Shown here: piece by piece, positions 1-10,989 of the stretch
Layout: each line of letters starts with the position of its first letter
Position numbering within the stretch: the stretch's first letter is position 1
Assembly (NCBI RefSeq): GCF_000283155.1
Contig: NW_004454166.1
Location: 1,533,006 to 1,597,005 of the forward strand
Reading direction: 5' to 3'
Origin: Ceratotherium simum simum
Taxonomy: Eukaryota; Chordata; Mammalia; Perissodactyla; Rhinocerotidae
DNA: 64,000 nucleotides
Notes under the pieces: generated by a model
The model's database searches: none
Told to the model about the DNA's origin: nothing
The model's input: the letters and a program-made list of their open reading frames with translations, nothing else
Position numbers and translations under genes: made by a program

Positions 1-96
1 CAGTTGCTTGCGCTTATGCGGAGAACCACCCTGACTACATCAGGAGACGCGAGAAGGGAGTCAGTTGCTTGCGCTTATGCGGAGAACCACCCTGAA
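1..96. repeat. 34-bp direct repeat at window edge
   Basis: Positions 1-34 and 62-95 are identical (beginning CAGTTGCTTGCGCTTATGCG), separated by 27 bases of different sequence, giving a 61-bp period. It could be the right end of a minisatellite continuing left, a local duplication, or an assembly seam. Confidence 0.85.
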
Positions 97-374
97 CTCA
101 GCAACTCACACGTGGACCGCTGTGGTTTTGGAATACAGATACTTCTGGTGGTGGTGCCATCAGCTAACTGATTTTCTGAACTTGTGAACATGTCTCGACA
201 AAATTCCAACCAAAGCAAAACATACTCTTCCGTCAGTTTACATGATGGTTGTATTCCTGGAAAAGTCAGTGCAAATTAAAACACCAAGTTGTGTATATAA
301 GTAAAGCAGAGTCAAGTTCATGGCTTAAATATTTATAAAGAGAGTTTTCACCAAACGGAATGTATGATGGGTCA

Positions 375-490
375 TTCCACCGATGTGTGGGATGCAGGGC
401 AGTCCTTCACGGTGCTAGGCTGGGCAGGATAGCACCCCTGGCTCCACCCACTAAATGCCTAACTCCTCCCCCATAATGATAACTCACAGA
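375..490 (-). mobile_element. MER5-like hAT DNA transposon fragment
   Basis: The order of short blocks (a GTGTGGGATG-like start, then CACCCCTGGCTCCACCCACTAAATGCC, then CTCCCCCATAATGATAAC) follows the reverse complement of MER5, a non-autonomous hAT-Charlie element. It is strongly diverged. Confidence 0.55.
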
Positions 491-1249
491 TTCCCAAATC
501 TCCTCTGATCTGATTGCTCTTGTTGAGATCCACTGGAAAAAATGAGTTTCTCTCTGAGGTCTTTTCCTTTGGGAAGTTCTGTGACTCTGTTAAAGAGCAA
601 AATCTGCGTGTATTGTGCACCTATTGTGTGTAAAGCCTGGCGCTGGGAGACAGAGAGGCATGGCCTGGTTTCTGTCAGCTCTGGAAGCTAATGGGCCCTA
701 CGCCGTGGGTCCCGAGCTCCCAGGGGCCTCAGTGGGTGAGCACAGCCCTAGCCACATCTCATCTCTGTCTGGAATACTCTCTCCCTCCCTCCTCATGCCC
801 CCAACTCCACCTCCTCCCTCCGGGAAGCCTTCCCTGAACCCCGCCAGCACCAGGCAGGCTCTCTGTCTCCGGGCCCCGCTGCCCGCTGTCTGGGCTCTCT
901 CGGGGGCCTTCCCACCTTGCTGCGTGGCTCCAGCTCCAGGCTTTGTCTTCCTGCCAGTGACGGGGCTCTGGGCTTTCCTGCAGGCCTCTCCTGAGGGGTG
1001 AGACTGGGTTCCCTTACGCAGCCACATTTGGCGTCAGAGCACCAGCAAAAGATGAATGAATGCTTGAGCCGAGGGCTGCAGCTCAGCCCGCTGCCCCTCT
1101 CTCTACACATCTTGTTCTTTTAATTAAGCAAATGGCTTTCCTTTTCTTGTCCCACACCTTGTCCTCACCGGCTGACAGGAGATGCTTGCTGTGCAGACAG
1201 CACTGTCTCATTTGGGGTCCACTGGCCTGCTGCTCTGACCCAGCGCTGT

Positions 1250-1380
1250 AGGCCGGGCAGGATTGATTGGCCCCACTGCACACATGAGACGAGCCGTGTA
1301 AGGTCACACAACTGGCAAGTGGCAGAGCCAGAGCTGGCACTGGTGCACTTCTGTCTTTGTCATGGACAAAGATGGGGCCT
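1250..1380 (-). mobile_element. MIR fragment
   Basis: Contains AAGGTCACACAACTGGCAAGTGGCAGAGCCAGAGCT, the reverse complement of the MIR core and tRNA-like part. Confidence 0.7.
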
Positions 1381-1621
1381 CTCCCCTGGGGTCACACGCC
1401 CGTTCACTGGCTCCTGACTCTGTGTTGGGCACTGTGGCCCCAGTGGTGGGCAAGGCCTGGTGGCCCCCTTTGTTCCGGTAGGGAGTTCTAAGTCTCCCAA
1501 GCCCCAGGCCAGGCGTGAAGGGAGCATCAGATGCCCCCTGGAGGGAGTGACCACTCTTTCCTAACACTCTTTTCACCAAGGAGCGGCTGTCTCCTTTGTA
1601 CCTGTTTTTTTTTTTTTTGCA

Positions 1622-2430
1622 CTTTCCTTGAAATATCCACTTTTATCCATTCATTCCACAAGTATTTATCCATTCATTCCACAAGTGCCTGCTGTGTGCC
1701 AGGGGCACAGCAATGAACAAGACAGACAAAAATCTCTGCCCTGGGCCAGCTGGGTGGCATAGTGGTGAAGTTCGTGCACTTCACTTCTGCAGCTGGGGTT
1801 CACAGGTTCAGATCCCAGGCATGGACCCATGCACTGCTTATCAAGCCATGCTGTGGCAGCGTCCCACATAAAGTAGAGGAGGATGGGCACAGCTGTTAGC
1901 TCAGGGCCAATTTCCTCAGGAAAAAGGGGAGGATTGGCAATGGATGTTAACTCAGGGCCAATCTTCCTCACCCAAAAAGAAAAGAAAAAAAAAGTCTCTG
2001 CCTCATGAGTGACGTTCTAATGAGGGAAGAGAGAATAAATAAGGAAGATAAATAGCATATTAAGTGCTCCGGAGGGTAACGAAGCTGGGTGAGGAGACAG
2101 GGAATGAAGCAAGCGCAGGGTGGGGTCTATGCCGGTTTTTGGAGGGGGGTCATGATGATAAGATGACCTGAGCAGAGACTCCAAGAGAGGGAGGAGTGAG
2201 CCAAACAGATATCTGGGGAGGAATGTTCCAGAGAGAGAACAGCTCACGCAAAGGCTGAGGGTGTGCTTGGCCTGACTGAGGGGCAGCAAGGAGGCCGGTG
2301 CGGCCAGAGCAGAAGTGAGAGGAGAGTGGGGAGGGTGGTCTGGAGGGAGGGGTTGCAGGGCAGGTACCCAGATACAGTGGGGCCTTGTACGCCATGATCC
2401 ATTGTGGATTTTGCTCAGAGTGAGACAGGG
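1622..2430 (-). mobile_element. L2 LINE 3' end, split by an ERE
   Basis: Starts with the CATTCATTCCACAAGT...CTGTGTGCCAGGGGCACAGCAATGAACAAGACAGAC signature of an antisense L2 3' UTR and resumes after the SINE at about 2003 (ATGAGTGACGTTCTAATGAGGGAAGAG). It continues with typical L2 antisense text (GGAATGTTCCAGAGAGAGAACAGC; GGCCTTGTACGCCATG). A 23-bp tandem duplication lies within it at about 1642-1687. Confidence 0.8.
1743..1996 (+). mobile_element. ERE-type tRNA-derived SINE
   Basis: Head GGGCCAGCTGGGTGGCATAGTGG with an A-box, B-box-like GGTTCAGATCCCAG, body ATCAAGCCATGCTGTGGCAGCGTCCCACATAAAGTAG and an A-rich tail. The flanks carry a near-perfect target duplication, about AAAATCTCTGCC (1729-1740) versus AAAGTCTCTGCC (1991-2002), so it inserted by L1-type retroposition. 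EREs are the lineage-specific SINEs of Perissodactyla. Confidence 0.9.
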
Positions 2431-2559
2431 CGTCGGTGGACGGCTGCCCAGAACGTCTAACAGGGAACTCCAGGGGCGTGTCCTGTCCCCAGCTCCAGTG
2501 AGTCACTAGCTCCACAGACTTTCCCTCCCATCATCTCCCAAACCTGCCCCTGCCCCTGG

Positions 2560-2705
2560 GTAGCCGTTCCCGCCATCAGCTCTCTCCTGGGCGAGGCCTC
2601 CATCTGGCCCGGTGCCTCCATGTCATCTCCCTCCAGGGTGGTCCCTACACTGTGGCCAGATCAGACCATGTGAGCCCCTCCACCCACAACCCTGCTGTGT
2701 CTGGA
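2560..2705 (+). mobile_element. L2 LINE fragment
   Basis: GTCATCTCCCTCCAGGGTGGTCCCTACACTGTGGCCAGATCAGACCATGTGAGCCCCTCC resembles the sense L2 3' region (cattctccacactgctgccagagtga type). Confidence 0.45.
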
Positions 2706-3284
2706 GCGAATTGTAAATGCTCAGTCTGATCAGAACAGGGCCCAACTGTTTGAAACACAGATTAGGGGCTCTGGGATGTGAGGATTGGGGATACTGGAAG
2801 GTAGACTGTCAGTTTGTGGGTAAGGGAGGCAGCATGCTGCAGTGGGAGTCCCAGAAGCCCTCCCCCCAACAAGCTCCTAATCTCAGCCTGTCTCTGGCCT
2901 CAGCAATGGCTCCCCCCAGAGGCGCCTGCTTTATTTATTGCTTCTCCCCGGCTCCCGCGGGCAAAGGAAAGTCCATTAGTGTGTTTGCAGACTCTGCCAG
3001 CTCTAAGCAGATGCAAGGCTTATTTGCAAACTGTCATTGCCCTGGCCTCCTCCAGAGACCCGCATGCTGGGCTCAGCCTTGTGGTTCCAAGAGCCACCTC
3101 CCCCAGGCAGACAGCCGGGCCGGGCCCCTACCCCATGATTTCCCAAAGCACAGCGTCTTGGACACACTTGGGAAAATTAAATGAAGTGCCACGAAGGAAC
3201 CAGAACGGTGCCGTGTTGGGCCATGTCGACAGTGGAGAATGAAGTTTTCTCTGTGGATGGGAGCTCATTGGCTTGGCATCAATG

Positions 3285-3440
3285 AGGGAGGCGTTGAGAG
3301 AGAGTGCAGAGATTCCTAGGCTGAGGGCGTGGGATCCAGGTTCGAGTCCCAGTAGGGCTGCTGAGTGTCTTGGTGACTTTGGACAACTGTTTACTGCCCT
3401 CTGGGCCTCAGTTTCTAAGCCGTACAAGAAGCCGCAGGCG
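3285..3440 (+). mobile_element. MIR
   Basis: GGTTCGAGTCCCAG B-box, then TGACTTTGGACAACTGTTTACTGCCCTCTGGGCCTCAGTTTCTAAG, the MIR core in sense orientation. Confidence 0.75.
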
Positions 3441-3597
3441 ATCTTAGAATCCATCCAAAGCTCTAAAATTCTCTGAATTGAATTTTGAGGATGTGCCCTT
3501 CATCCAAGTAGTCGGGGACGGAATGATGTGTCCAAAGCAGCTCTGAAATTCTGAAACTGCCTGGAGGTCGGCCTCAGAGGGTAGGAGGCACTTGGAG

Positions 3598-3830
3598 CTG
3601 AGACTCCAGGCCTCTCAGTCTCACCTGGCCTGATAACTGCTGTGGGACCTTGGGCAAGCTGCTTCCCCTCTCTGAGCCCATGTTCTCATCTGTAAAATGG
3701 GAATGATGATCTCTTGCCCACCTCCTGAGTCTATTGTGAGAATCAGATAAGCTGATGAATGTGCAAGGTCGGCATCACTGTATACCTGAGGAGTGGCAAT
3801 TGTTATCATTATTGTTGTTGTCGTTGTTAT
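3598..3830 (+). mobile_element. MIR
   Basis: TGTGGGACCTTGGGCAAGCTGCTTCCCCTCTCTGAGCC followed by CATCTGTAAAATGGGAATGATGATCTC and TGTGAGAATCAGATAAG, a near-complete sense MIR. A short TTATCATTATTGTTGTTGTCGTTG simple repeat ends it. Confidence 0.9.
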
Positions 3831-4189
3831 TACCATTTCACATGTGCCTCACCCTGTCTAGGCATACATGCCTGCCAGTATAATACAGAATTTGCCCCTA
3901 CTGAGTATAGAGCCCAAACAAAACAATTTAGCTACGTAAAGGGAATGCTGGTCCTCCCATGCAGAATGCAGAGGCCTTCTTGTAATTTGTGCTTGCTCAA
4001 TTCCGTGCTGTTGTAAATCCACCATTGCTGTGTGAGTGTTTGGTGGAAAAACACACCACAGATATACACAAAAGCCTCTCCAGTTCTTTTCAGCTGGGAC
4101 AGGAGATGACACACGTTGGCAGACAGAGGCTGATCTCTGTGTATCCAAGAGGAGTCGAGCCAGTCCGAGTATATCTAACAGGTCAAGAT

Positions 4190-4790
4190 CTGAAATGAAG
4201 AAGCAATAAGCCAGTGAAATGGTACTATCACCGAAACATGATTGATCAATTGAATTCTATCAGAGACAGTGGACAGTGAGATTAACTCAGGCCTGATAGG
4301 TTCAATGAGTTAAAGCATGATGTTCATTTCAGCTTCATTTCACCAGTCTTTGCTTGTGAAATTGGTCAATCAATAGAGGTTGAAGATCATATATATATAT
4401 ATATTGGGGCCCATCTTATGGGGAATATCATCTCAGTAGCTGGCTCCTGGCTGGCGCTGCTGCCCTGGGTAATGGAGACGGAACAGGGACTCCATCAGCC
4501 CCGTCAAAATGGCCTGATATCTCCTCCAAATGAAAAGTATTTTTGGATCTCTGATGATTTATCTTTTTTTCCTCCCTCTCACTTTGATCTATGACAAAAC
4601 CCATACCCATCTTGGAGAAATATAGTGATTTCTCCTGAAAACATTTGTGCAATGATCAGGTAGATACACTTCAAAATATGAACCTTCTTTTTAGTTATAT
4701 TGTCCTTGGAAAAAAATAAAGACAGTAATCTAAAAACTCAAATGGGGGTAATGCAAAGATATCAGAGTAAATATGATTTTTAGACCCTTT
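4190..4790. promoter_or_regulatory. Candidate conserved intronic element A
   Basis: A repeat-free AT-rich block between GC-richer repeats. It carries ATTGATCAATTGAATTC, GGTCAATCAATAG and CATTTCACCAG, typical of conserved noncoding elements rich in homeodomain and TALE-like sites. A short (AT)n tract lies at 4389-4404. This is inference from composition only; no conservation data are available. Confidence 0.3.
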
Positions 4791-5230
4791 TGTTTATTTA
4801 TTTCTGTGCAGTGGGGGATGGGGGACAGACCTCTGTGTGTGTGAAAGCCGAAAAAGAGACGCATGTACGAGGAGTCCTCCCAGGTGTAATTAAAATGAAG
4901 CCTTTAGCATTCTTTGATCTCATTTGAAAGCACAATTCACAGAAACAAATCACCCTTTTGCTCCTAGTAATATTTCCTGTGCTTTGGAATATTTTTGCTG
5001 TGGTGGTGAACATCCTTCCTAATTAGTGTGCGTATCTCTCTGTACGGTGGAGTAATTAGATACCACTGTACGAGGTAATGGGCTTGGACAGTATGGATTA
5101 GAGAGAACAGCCTTGTCCTGTGGCAGTGCGCAAGGTATTACTTCCTTTCCGCCTGTTCTTTGAGGTCATCTTGATTCATTTAAGCACAAAGAAGTCCCAT
5201 CTCTTCATACTAATACCATGAGACCTTCGA
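4790..5230. promoter_or_regulatory. Candidate conserved intronic element B
   Basis: Repeat-free block with several ATTA/TAAT homeodomain cores (GTGTAATTAAAATG, CCTAATTAGTG, GAGTAATTAGATACC) and an inverted ETS core (TTACTTCCTTTCC). It stands out from the surrounding MIR/L2 DNA and lies ~9.6 kb before exon 6. Function is inferred. Confidence 0.35.
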
Positions 5231-5319
5231 TAATGTATTTGCACTGTTTGTATATTGGTGTGTATATTAGGCTCTGGATAGTGGGTAATGGTGCTGAGCA
5301 GCTAGACAGAGAGGAAAAG

Positions 5320-6010
5320 GGCCTTGCACACTTTGCTCCCCTCCCTCTCCTCCAATTCCTGCATTCGAATCCTACTGTATTATAGCCATTCCCCAGGCCC
5401 CATGCTTTCTCAGTGCCTCCAGGCCTTTGCATATGCTGTTCCCTCTGGTTGGAATGCACTTCCTCTTCCTTGCCCCTTTCTTTGGCTAACTCCTTCCTAT
5501 TCATCTTTAAGACTTGGGCTTCATCTTTTCCAGGAGGCTTGTCTGGATGACCCTTACCCTAGTCTGGATTAAGCGGAGTGGTTTAGTATAGGGTTAGGAG
5601 CAGACTCTGGAGCCAGACTTCCTGAGTTGGGATCCCAGCTCCTCTATCTCTTAGCTGTGTGACCTTGGGCAAATTACTTAACCTCCCTGTGCCTCAGTTT
5701 CCTCATCTGCAAAATGGAAGGGGGCAATAACAGCATTGGGTTGGTGTGAGGATTAACTAGATAAGGTGCTTTGAATCGTGCCTGGCCAGGAGTAAGCTCT
5801 GTTTAAGGTTGACTACTACCCTCTGGCTCCTGGGGCTGTCTCTGCTTCTCAGGCTCCCAGCACTTACCTTATTACCTATATTGGAATTATCCACTTGTCT
5901 GTGTCCTCCACTGAGGGCAGAGTCTGGAACGTAAACCCCTCTCTAGCTCAGGCGCCAAGCGCAGGGTGGGACAACCTGTGGGAGTTTGTTGTATGTTGCT
6001 TGGGAATGAA
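5320..6010 (+). mobile_element. L2 LINE 3' end split by a MIR
   Basis: CAGGCCTTTGCATATGCTGTTCCCTCTGGTTGGAATGCACTTCC is the hallmark of the sense L2 3' region. The element is interrupted at about 5577 and resumes at about 5815 (CTCCCAGCACTTACCTTATTACC, then CTGTGTCCTCCACTGAGGGCAGAG). Confidence 0.85.
5576..5812 (+). mobile_element. MIR, nearly full length
   Basis: TTAGGAGCAGACTCTGGAGCCAGACTTCCTGAGTTGGGATCCCAG, then GTGTGACCTTGGGCAAATTACTTAACC, CATCTGCAAAATGG and a 3' end with CCTGGCCAGGAGTAAGCTCT. It sits inside an L2. Confidence 0.93.
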
Positions 6011-6914
6011 TGGATGCACACGGCTTGGAACAGGAATCAGGGGCCTTAGCTCACCTTGGACCTGCCTTCTGGCCCCGACAAATCCCTTTGCCATCCCTGA
6101 GTCTGGACTCATCGGTCCCTCGGGTCTGTCCCTCGCTGACAGCCTGTGACTCATTGGGTAACACACAGCACAATCAGATTCACTCTGGGCAAACCTGAAC
6201 GTATTTGGCAATTTTACAATTTCGTGTCTTCTTTCTCTGAGAAGAAAGATTGAGTGAAACTAATGGCTGAATAATGGTCGTTCCAATGGAATTTTCTTCC
6301 ATGCCACTTTGATTTTTCTCAGTCTGTGGCCCCGGTTTAGGATGGGATATATAGAATCACCCGGAACATCGACTTTGGTTCTGGGCTGTCGCGGGACACT
6401 TCCTGCCCTGACGCCCTGGTCCCCAGCGCAGGGCCCGGCTCACGGTGGGTGCTCTGGAAGTGTTGCTGACTGCATCTTGTCTGTACCTGGAATTCTACCC
6501 CTCATGCCTGCACCTTTCCCCTTCCCTCTTCTGAGGTCTGGCTCGATGGCCTCCCCTCCCAGGCCCCGTTCCTGCTGTTAGTCATCGCGGTGTCGCTCTG
6601 AGCATCCAGACACCACCGTGCAGAGAAGAGAAGCTCCATCAGTTGTCTTGGTGTGTGTCACCAGGAAGCTTAGAGCTCAGCTGAGTTGGTAGTTTATCAT
6701 CCTCTTATTTAAAATGTTATGAACTGCCTCAAATCTTTCTTAGAAGCAGGTAGAACATAAGCCCTTAGTCATTCACTCTTTCCTCCTCCCGGATCACTGA
6801 TGTGATAGAGGTCACTCCCCAAGGTTTTCCCTCGAATTCTCTGATGAGGCCAGAGACTGTCCCATTGCTGAGTTCCCCTGAACCATCCAGGCCTGCAACC
6901 TTTCAAGTCTTCTG

Positions 6915-7025
6915 AGGTCACTCATTCAGTCAACAAACATTGATTAGCATTTCCTGTGCTTGAGGTGAGTCAGATGTGGGCTCCATGCTCAGCGAGCTCA
7001 TGCTCTTAGCAGGGAAGGAAAGAAA
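6915..7025 (-). mobile_element. L2 LINE fragment
   Basis: CATTCAGTCAACAAACATTGATTAGCATTTCCTGTGCTTGAGG is the antisense L2 3' end. Confidence 0.6.
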
Positions 7026-7029
7026 TGAT

Positions 7030-7290
7030 AATCCTAGAAACAGCTCCTGTTTATCGAGCACTTACTGTGTACCAGGTGCCATGCTGAGCATTTTACACGT
7101 ATCCTCGTTCAATTCTTGTGTCAACCCCAGGTATCCTTATTGTCCCATTTTATAGATGAGAATGTTGAAGATTAGAGAGGTTAAAGAAGTTTCTCAAATG
7201 TTGTAGGCTTGGAAGAGACGGAGTGAGGATTTGACCCTGGACCTGTCTGCGTTCAGAGCCCCCAGGCTTCCCCAGTGTGCCGTGCCACGT
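7030..7290 (-). mobile_element. MIR
   Basis: TATCGAGCACTTACTGTGTACCAGGTGCCATGCTGAGC, CCATTTTATAGATGAGAATG and GAGAGGTTAAAGAAG follow the full reverse complement of MIR. Confidence 0.9.
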
Positions 7291-7324
7291 CCCGCACAGG
7301 GCTCCGCTTCACTCTAAGACATTA

Positions 7325-7460
7325 AGGGGTTTGCCAGTGACCTGCCGTGTGTTTGCTGTGTGACCTTAACAAGTTACTTTCTATCTCTGCCACTGTCCTC
7401 AGCTGTAACATGGGGGTTCCAGGGGCACCTACCTCACAGGATGGGTGTGAGGAGTAGAAT
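7325..7460 (+). mobile_element. MIR fragment
   Basis: TTGCTGTGTGACCTTAACAAGTTACTTTCTATC with a CTGTAACATGGGGGTT segment and CACCTACCTCACAGGATGGGTGTGAGG, sense MIR core and 3' half. Confidence 0.8.
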
Positions 7461-7539
7461 CCAGGCCATGGTGGCGGCCTGTGCGGCTTGCTGTGGAGAC
7501 CCAGAAGAAAGGACAATTAATTCAGCCTTTGGACTTGGA

Positions 7540-7770
7540 GGCGGGCTGCAGAGAGGAGGTGGTTTTTAGGCTGAGCCTGGATGGGCAGGGGCGAAGGGCG
7601 AGCCAGCAGAGGGAACAGAATGAACGGTGGCATCGGGGAGCGACGGTGAAGGGGCACTTGAAGAATGAGGAGTGGCCTGTGGGGATGGCATTGTGGGGTG
7701 ACTGGGGGGGACTCTGACTGGAGGGGCAAATCACTGTCTTGGAGAAGCCTTGGGAGGGTTTTCCTGGTGA
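7540..7770 (-). mobile_element. L2-like fragment
   Basis: GGAGGTGGTTTTTAGGCTGAGCCTGGATGG and GCAGAGGGAACAGAATGAAC resemble the antisense L2 3' region (ggcattccaggcagagggaac type). Confidence 0.45.
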
Positions 7771-7779
7771 AAATGATGA

Positions 7780-7960
7780 CGATGACAGCAGCTAACATTG
7801 TTTGCACACTAACCTCGTGCCAGGCACAGCACTGAGCACGTCACGGGGGTTATCTCCTGTAATCCTTACAAAAGCCCAGAGACTGTCCTCATACTGTTGT
7901 GCCCAGTTCACAGATGAGGGCGTGTAAGGCGTCAGTCTCAGTACTCACTTGAGGAGTAAA
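7780..7960 (-). mobile_element. MIR fragment
   Basis: TGCCAGGCACAGCACTGAGCACGTCACGGGGGTTATCTCCTGTAATCCTTACAAAAG and CAGTTCACAGATGAGG match antisense MIR. Confidence 0.8.
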
Positions 7961-7969
7961 GGGAAGCAG

Positions 7970-8165
7970 AGAGCACCGTCTGCAGATCAGAGAGCTGGGT
8001 ACAGATCCCGGCTGCGTGACCTCGGTTACTCAACCTCCCCGAGCCTCAGTTTTCTCTTCTGTAAAATGGGAGAAGAGTACATACCTCACACAGGTGTTCT
8101 GAGGGTCAGTGAAATTTAAAGATGCAAAAATAGCCTGGCTCAGTGCTCCGTCCAGGGTGAGGGTG
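7970..8165 (+). mobile_element. MIR
   Basis: GGTACAGATCCCGGCTGCGTGACCTCGGTTACTCAACCTCC, CTTCTGTAAAATGGGAG and GTTCTGAGGGTCAGTGAAAT: sense MIR next to an antisense copy. Confidence 0.85.
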
Positions 8166-8794
8166 GGACTTGGGGAAGCCTGTGACCTCCTCATCTCGGT
8201 CAGCACTCCCTCATTCTTTGCTAGAACAGATGATGCTCTCTCTGTTGTATGCAGGGCATTTTGCTAATGTAGCCCCTGCTTTTATAACCTATGGTCATGC
8301 CCAGTCCCTGCTTTGGGGAAATTCTGGAGCCACTGCTCCCCTCAGTAAGCTTCCGTTGCTTCTGAAACAATTCTTAAAGTTGCCGATGAGCATGGTCTGA
8401 GTTTGGTTCATCTCTGCTTTATAGATTGCTTTCAGAATTAGCCATTGCAGCTATCTGCGAAGACCAGCCAAAACTCCCTGGCTCACTTGACCCAGCTAGA
8501 AATGCCCCAGGTCACACCAGCTCAATCTTCCCAGCCACCCTGGCTCTAGACTCCTGCGGCAGGTGGCGTGCCAAGACCTGGCTCTGTCCCCCGTCTTCAC
8601 TGGCGGAGGCAGGTCTGGCAGCCCGGTGGGTACCAGAGTTCTGGGGTAAGAAGCAGTGAACCGTCAGCTACCATGGAACCCTGCAGGCCAGATCGGGAGA
8701 GACCTCGGACCCTGGGGTGAGGGTGGGGGATGTTGTAGTGCATAAAAGCAGTAATGGTGGGATCTGGGGGTTACTTGCATAATTTCAAAAAGAT

Positions 8795-9080
8795 TAAGGG
8801 TAAATATATTCCAGTGAAGAAAAAAGAGATTTCCTCCTGCCTCTGACTTCCTCCCAGAATCCCCCAACAGCTCCCCCCCTTGTCACATGTCCATTCCTAA
8901 ACCAAGTATTGGTAAAGAGAATGGGATCCCCTATAGGCTTGGCCAATCCTTTAGGGGTGGAATGAATAGGGGGGCGTCCCCTATGAAGACTGTACAAACA
9001 ACCAAAATGGGAACATATGTTACTGGTCATTTAATACTATTGAGTAGACAAAATCTAGGTGGATTTTGGAGGAGAAAATG
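8795..9080. repeat. Unassigned ancient repeat-like relic
   Basis: CACATGTCCATTCCTAAACCAAGTATTGGTAAAGAGAATGGGATCCC followed by GGCTTGGCCAATCC resembles a diverged interspersed repeat I have seen in mammalian DNA but cannot name with confidence. Confidence 0.35.
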
Positions 9081-9094
9081 GTTAGAAATCATGG

Positions 9095-9240
9095 AGTCAG
9101 CCTCCTTAGTTTATTGATGGGTCCGCTGAGGCCCAGAGAGGGGGAGGAACTTGCCTGGGCTCACACAGCAAGTAGGGCAGAGCTGGGGCTAGAACCCAGG
9201 TCTGCTGGCTCCCAACCCTTTTCCCACTGGGCCCTGCCAC
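9095..9240 (-). mobile_element. MIR fragment
   Basis: CCGCTGAGGCCCAGAGAGGGGGAGGAACTTGCCTGGGCTCACACAGCAAGTAGGGCAGAGCTGGGGCTAGAACCCAGG, antisense MIR core. Confidence 0.88.
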
Positions 9241-10329
9241 TGCCCTGCCATGCTGAGGAGCAACTGTGAGGATGAAGGAGGCTCTGTAAAGGCCCAGACT
9301 TTGGCTGGGCTCTGTAGAGAAACGGGACCCGAGAAAGGCCGGAGGCTGACCCAGTGGCTCAGTCTCCTTTCCTGGGCCTCCAGCGAGGGTTGCATCCCAG
9401 AGGCCAGGATACCAGAAGGGATTATGGGGACTCCTTGTGGCTTTTTCCTCCCACTGAGCATCAGCAGACATAAAGTACGTGATGATTTTTAAAGAAATAA
9501 ACCAGAACCTCCAAGAAAAATGCAAGCCCCCCGAATCTGCTGGGCTCTGAAGGAAATGCAATGGGTTTATGATCTTTTACGACACACAAGAGACAGCTTT
9601 CTCTTGACAGATGGGAATCTGAGGCTATTTTGCTTCCTCCGCCTTCGTGTGACCAGACCTGATTGTGTAAAGCTTTTAGCTTCAAAGCCAGGTTGTGAAT
9701 AACATTGGTTTAACCTGAAATTTAAAGCCAGCATTTCTTTGCTCCCCGAGACGGGGCTTCCTGCCCCTTGCTCCCCTGAAGCTAGCTTCCAGAATGTTAA
9801 TTCTACCAGCCATGGTTGACTGAGCCCAGCACTGGGTCTGTTACATATTATTTGATTTGGAGGAGAAAAAAAAGATTTAAAGATCCCATGCCCCCGTATA
9901 CCTTTGTGCTTTTCCCGTGTCTGTCCATATATTTAAGCATACCATTCGCACTGCGAGTTCAGAGCTTTCTCCCTGGAATAAAATGGGTCTGAGCATTTCC
10001 GTAGCCTGTCTCCAAGACCACATTTCCCATGAAGCCAGACGGCATCAGATGAGAAAGGCTGCGGAAGCTTTCCCCGGAGGCCTGGAGGTTCGGACCTGTC
10101 CCCGTACAGGCGATGGTTTGCTGGTATTTCTTTTTGCAGCTGTCCCTCAGCATATAGTCAGTTTCTTTGGCCCGTACTCACTGTGCGCCCACTGTGTGCG
10201 GCGCCCAGAGACAGGTCGGCCGCGTCCCTGCCCTCTGAGGGCCATGCGCCTTCTTAGAGTGCTTCACTTGGTTGACACTTGCACCTTTACTGGTCTGATT
10301 GGTTGGTTGTCAGTTGACGTTTACCTCTT

Positions 10330-10470
10330 CCTCTGGACATGACTCCATGAGGACAGGGCTGGGCCAGCTTCTGCCATCACGGTGTGCCTAGTGTTAGCAC
10401 AGCACCTGCTCACTAAGGTTGATTGAGGGAAGGATGAATGAATGATGGATGAATGAATGAATGAATGAGG
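10330..10470 (+). mobile_element. L2 LINE 3' terminus with (GAAT)n tail
   Basis: GACTCCATGAGGACAGGGCTG, TAGTGTTAGCACAGCACCTGCTCAC and a terminal GGATGAATGAATGAT...GAATGAATG repeat (10432-10468) are the sense L2 3' terminus. Confidence 0.85.
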
Positions 10471-10529
10471 TCGGATGGAGGGATTCTGACGTTTGCAGAC
10501 CAGACCTGCAGAGTGAAGGTGGCTGTCAC

Positions 10530-10730
10530 AGGTATTACTAATTCGTTCATTTATTCCACAAGTACTCCCTGTAGAGGAGACAGAGATGAATTAACTGCGG
10601 TTCTCCCCCCAAGGTGCCTAACAGTGCAGTGTGAGAGCGAAGGGTCCAGGAGGTTTCTCTCTTAAGATAAGAGAGAAAGTGGTCAGATGGAGAAGCGACT
10701 GGGACGTGAAGGAAGGCATCCTGGAGGAGG
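10530..10730 (-). mobile_element. L2 LINE fragment
   Basis: TCGTTCATTTATTCCACAAGTACTCCCTG and CCCAAGGTGCCTAACAGTGCAG, antisense L2 3' UTR. Confidence 0.65.
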
Positions 10731-10989
10731 CGGCATGCGTGTTTGCAGGCTATGTCTGTCCTGGCAACAGTGCACATGTCAATGAGGAATCGTTCACCTT
10801 CCATATGGGCACAGCGGGTCACCTGTGGTGGACAGGCTAACTCCACGCGTCACCTTCAGATTCCCACAAATGCAAAATTCATGTTGCCAGCCCCAAATCC
10901 TTCCAAAAGATGAAGCTTGGGAGCAGGGTTTAGAACGCATGGCCTGATCTCAAGGAACTAGCGATTTAGGCCCTGGGACTGAGAAATGT

